Assembly (NCBI GenBank): GCA_028554795.2
Contig: CM068831.1
Coordinates: forward strand, 31,608,644-31,672,643
Origin: Sinohyriopsis cumingii
Lineage: Eukaryota > Mollusca > Bivalvia > Unionida > Unionidae
Length of the DNA stretch: 64,000 bases
Reading direction: 5' to 3'
Part shown: positions 59,921 to 64,000 of the stretch, one piece after another
Position numbering within the stretch: position 1 is the stretch's first letter
How the letters are laid out: every line of letters begins with the position of its first letter
Notes under the pieces: model-generated
Database searches by the model: none
Seen by the model: the letters and a program-made list of their open reading frames with translations, nothing else
Told to the model about the DNA's origin: nothing
Position numbers and translations under genes: made by a program

Positions 59921-61339
59921 TACATACATGCATATTGTGCTGGGAACTAGCACTAATTAACATGAATTATCATCACAAATCACAAATCGGTGATATGATC
60001 TAACAACAATTAATTAGCCCCTCCCACTCCCCCGCCATGACAGTAAGTAGTTAGATTGGAATTTTATGCCCCAGTTAGGCCGTACAGTTATGGTGGCTGC
60101 GGGGGTAATTGTTACGACAGTAATATCATAGTTGGCATTGTGACAAGGAAAAGGAACTCACAATTCAGTATTCATCTTCAACGTGCTTCTGTCAATCAAA
60201 AGATAATTAATCTAACTCCAAGACTGGGATTTCCTTGTGTCAACCGTATGACACATTCGTCCCTCGTTATTGCGACATTTTCACTTTTTTTCTTGACTTG
60301 GTAGTTTGTCTCAGTCTCAGCATGAGAAACACGTGCTGCTAGGTCTCAATTGTTGGCTGTATTATTTAATTGACAATCAGCAAGGTGACGGTCTGACAAT
60401 GACAGTTTCACGACAAATTATGCCTAAGACATAGGTCAAAAATAAGAGGGTCTACTGAACTTATATTTTAACTTGGGAGGGAGGTGGGGCGTTCCATTTT
60501 TTTCTTGGGAAAACCTTCTGGCCTCCAAATAGCTTCAAAATATTTTTCTTGTTCTGCTGTTTAGAAAACAAGAACTTATATATCATATATAATTGTTGAA
60601 GAAAACAATAGTTTATCTTGAAGCCAATGAAGCAAAATATATTTTGATTGAAATAAAATCCCGAACTATCATTGGTAAAAAGTCGGTCCTTAACGCTAGA
60701 AATAAATTGAATTCGTATGATGTTCCATGTATGAAAAAACAAAATACAAATATAAGCATTGTCGGAACTGGCACCGATTCAAGGCAATCCTATTGTCAGC
60801 GGTGCGTTCTGTCTGTTCCTCAGCGGAGTATACCAAATTAAAAATATGTAATCCCTCGACTGGTATTTATTTGCATCGGCACCAAAGGTGGTGTATGTTA
60901 TACCTGTCTCATGTCGAGAACTATTAAAATATATAATGATGTATGGATTAGATTACCTTATTTCCAACAATTGAATATTCTCTACTGTCCGTTAAAGAGC
61001 ACCAGCTCATTAAAATGACTACAAATATAGAGAGGATTGAATGCGATACCGGATTAAAGGCAAAACAAATATAACAATTGTTCCAGAGTCTCCGCAACGT
61101 AGTTGATTATTATATGTATTTCTTTATCTATTTATTTATTGGGGTGTGTGGCGCTTGTTTGAAATTACCGTAAGGCTTCCTACCATTTTAATATTTCCTC
61201 GTTATATGCAAGTGTAAGTATAATCCCTGTAAAAAAGAATGAAACTTTTATCCTTTCCCTGAGATAAAAATCTGTCAGAAGAAATTTTAATTACTTATAC
61301 TTTTTAACTAATAATAATAATAATAATAATAATGTTATA

Positions 61340-63440
61340 CATATATATTTCTTAAATGCTCGACCTTCAGTTTATCTCATTTAAGTCAGGAAAATGTACG
61401 TTAATGACATTGTCGTGTATTCGAATGTGTTCAAAGTGATTTAGTTTTCATTGCCTCTCTTACTCTACTCTCTATATTCGAATTAGTATAAAGGAAGTTT
61501 AATACACGGTCGTTTTATCGATTTTTCAATCATAGGGTAGTAGTACAGTTGTTTAAATCACATAAGTGGGTCCTCCTCGATAGTATGTGGTGTAAAGTGT
61601 CAGCTGTATGCAAGCATGTACATGGTGTGTTGGTATCATAGGTGCGCCCTCAATATTCTTAATAACTGTGTGAGATGGAGGTTTGCAGTATTACCGTTAT
61701 ACCAGTCTAACGCGGTATATTTTCTTTGTTCCAATGGTAGGTACAATGTTAGATTTTCACTGTAGTGGAACCTCGGTCGATTCCGTCAATAGGAAATGTA
61801 CGGAAATTATTGAGTAATCTTGCTACGAATTTCATTATATTCAAAGCATGTTTTCATTTCTCAGGACAAAATAATTCCAAAAATATTAAAACATTTTCAC
61901 AAAACAGTTACATTTGCCTCACATTAATTTTGAATATAACAAATATAATTATACTCATGAACCTTTAATGACATGTTTCACACGAATCACGTATGACAAT
62001 ATGGCTACCGCAAGTGATGTTTCAAAAGATATTCGGACCAAATCCAAATTTTGGAAATATTTTTTACCTTAAAAATAGGAATTAATATCTTTTCTTGGTG
62101 TGCGAAGTACATGCATTCCTTTTAATAACCTATAATCACCCATAGATTTCATGAGATCACATGTTTTCTGTTTGAATTTTAAGTATTTCTCTAGTCCACT
62201 AAAAATTAGTGTGTTTTATGTTTACTGGTCCTCTCTGATAACTATCATGCCCGGATGTTGACATCACATTTCAAGTTTCCCAACCTACTATATCAATAAA
62301 ATAGATAGTAAATTATAGGTTTCCGTATAAACAATTTCTATTTTTATCAAAAAGCTCTATCGTCAACACAGTCATTCATAAGGTGCCAATTATGGTGTAA
62401 ACTTAATCGTCCCCATTTTGTTACAGTGTTTAGGTGACAAAGTATACACAATTGACATTCACATTGCAAGGTCATTTACAATAAGAAAATGACAATTCAA
62501 TTTTCCGGAAGTGGGTTGGTAAGCTGCGATGATATTTCGAGCCGAGATATTTTGTTTTCTTTTATCTCAAGATAATTTGTTTTTCTTCAAACAATATAAT
62601 GTATATAATATGATGTTATTTGGCTATAAATCAGAGCAAGATATGTGTTTCAGTTATTTGAGAGCAGTAAATATACTCAAACAAATACGAGGATCCTGAA
62701 GAAAATATTAAATTGCTGGTCCTTAATATGATTGTGGTACTCTGTTCTACCCATCGGCTTATGTTACGAAATAGCGAGGTACAAAATAATTCGTGATGCC
62801 CAGCTCTAGTGTGAGATATGATATGTTACTAGGCATTTTCAAAGCCTGTATCATTCAAAATGAAATATTGTAATTATAATTCTCAAATATAAACTAGACT
62901 TTAGTGCATTCGTATTATGATGTGATTATACTCTGCAGGCATAAAAAAGAGAAGAAAGAAAGAAGAATTTAAACACAGAACACACAAATACGTTTAAACA
63001 AAGGCTTCGAAACAATAAAGAAAAGGGATAGACGATATATCGAATGCAGTTTCCAGACCAGGCACAGGAATTTCAAAATTGCAAAATCATAATGGTATGT
63101 TATTATCGTTTACATAGCAAGGCATATTGACTGCCTTTGCCCACCAAGGATCTAGCATGAGGTAATTTAGAATTATGCATGTCTTAATAGTCAGAAGTAA
63201 TGAAAACAATACCATGAATTACAGATCAAAATAAATGAATAACAAATCAGAGTAATATATTTTCTGCATAATTCTCATGCAAATTAATTAGTTCCATTAT
63301 GTTTTCATATCCTGAAAAAATATGGTTTATTAACCTTTTTCTATTTTGCTGTTGTTGTTGTGGTTATTGTTATTAATATGATTATTGTTAATATTATTAG
63401 CATTATTAGCATTATTGTGTGTGTGTGTGTGTGTGTGTGT
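61340..63440. other. Unannotated AT-rich stretch
   Basis: About 2.1 kb without repeats, SINEs or supportable exons. The (GT)n at 63416-63440 belongs to the tail of the next SINE. Confidence 0.45.
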
Positions 63441-63746
63441 TGGATTTTTTACGTAGCTTTAACGATTTTTCAGTCATATTGCTACGATGTCTGCAGTGTG
63501 AGAGTTCATAGTTTATGGACTGTGGCATCATGCAGCAAACATGTAGCATGATGTCCCGCCCAGTCACATTATCCTGACACCAGGCCAACCAGTCCTAACA
63601 GTAATCTCTTAATGATGAGCGCCAAGCGAGGCACCTGTTAGTGCCATTTTTATAAGTCTTTGGTATGACTCGGCCGGGGATCGAACCCACGACCTTCCTT
63701 CTGCATCCGAGGCGGACGCTCTAACCTCTAGGCCACTGGAACGGTA
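63441..63746 (-). mobile_element. SINE family 2, full-length copy with (CA)n tail
   Basis: The minus strand starts TACCGTTCCAGTGGCCTAGA with A box GTTAGAGCGTCC, then B box GTGGGTTCGATCCCCGG (complement of about 63676-63692), the body CGCTTGGCGCTCATCATTAA, GGTGTCAGGATAATGTGACT, and a tail AAATCCAACA followed by (CA)n (63416-63440 on this strand as GT). It is the only copy of this family here with an intact B box and defines the ancestral structure. Confidence 0.9.
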
Positions 63747-64000
63747 TTAGCATTATTGCATATGGTCCCTATGCGAACTTTGCTTTTATTGTTTTTGATC
63801 TTTATATTTATTTATGGTTTTAAATTGGGTATGTCTATGTAGGTATTTGCAAGTAAACGAAACTGGAAATGAACACTATATTAATGTTCTATACTTTTTA
63901 TGCACAAAAATGAAAGTCTGTTATTTTGTCAGTTGGTTGACATACCATTAATTTCGAATGTCAAACAAAAAACGAAAAAAAAAACATATAAGTTGACTTT
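63747..64000. other. Unannotated end of window
   Basis: AT-rich sequence; nothing seen. Confidence 0.5.

Overview
The window is AT-rich eukaryotic DNA with no operons, no ribosome-binding sites and no long single-exon genes. Coding signal appears as short spliced exons, decayed transposons and very many simple repeats. The tRNA-derived SINEs, the dense dinucleotide microsatellites, and Ty3/gypsy elements with integrase upstream of reverse transcriptase suggest a lophotrochozoan, most likely a mollusc. This is inference from general appearance, not a species call.

Layout. 1-4.2 kb: a 45-bp minisatellite, one orphan minus-strand exon, a SINE and a local duplication. 4.2-6.5 kb: the 5' part of a LINE (endonuclease domain) abutting an LTR, then a 32-bp minisatellite. 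7-9.1 kb: two SINEs, trinucleotide arrays and a 29-bp minisatellite. 9.1-13.5 kb: a scrambled Ty3/gypsy element with inverted gag, then integrase, then reverse transcriptase split by a nested LTR, then RNase H. 13.5-18 kb: SINEs, four minisatellites or degenerate arrays and an unrecognised terminal ORF. The largest array (16.8-18 kb) has a 36-bp unit open in all six frames. 20-22.7 kb: a second Ty3/gypsy remnant on the minus strand with the same integrase-before-RT order. 25-26.8 kb: the best host gene, two phase-compatible exons of a secreted or membrane immunoglobulin-domain protein on the minus strand. 27.7-28.4 kb: a plus-strand ORF resembling a receptor tail with a poly(A) signal. 29.7-35.5 kb: several weak candidate exons and an LTR-like segment. 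42-43.2 kb: a decayed copy of a recurrent uncharacterised ORF family plus an orphan exon with both splice sites. 44.5-47.9 kb: a decaying cluster with CUB-like and fibronectin-III-like pieces plus a 30-bp minisatellite. 49-61.3 kb: an old segmental duplication arranged X-Y-Y'-X' in direct orientation, carrying a paired copy of an internally deleted SINE. 61.3-64 kb: quiet sequence ending in a full-length copy of that SINE.

No complete, certain protein-coding gene can be assembled. Most open frames over microsatellites or repeats are not genes. All exon and domain calls are by eye, with no database search behind them.
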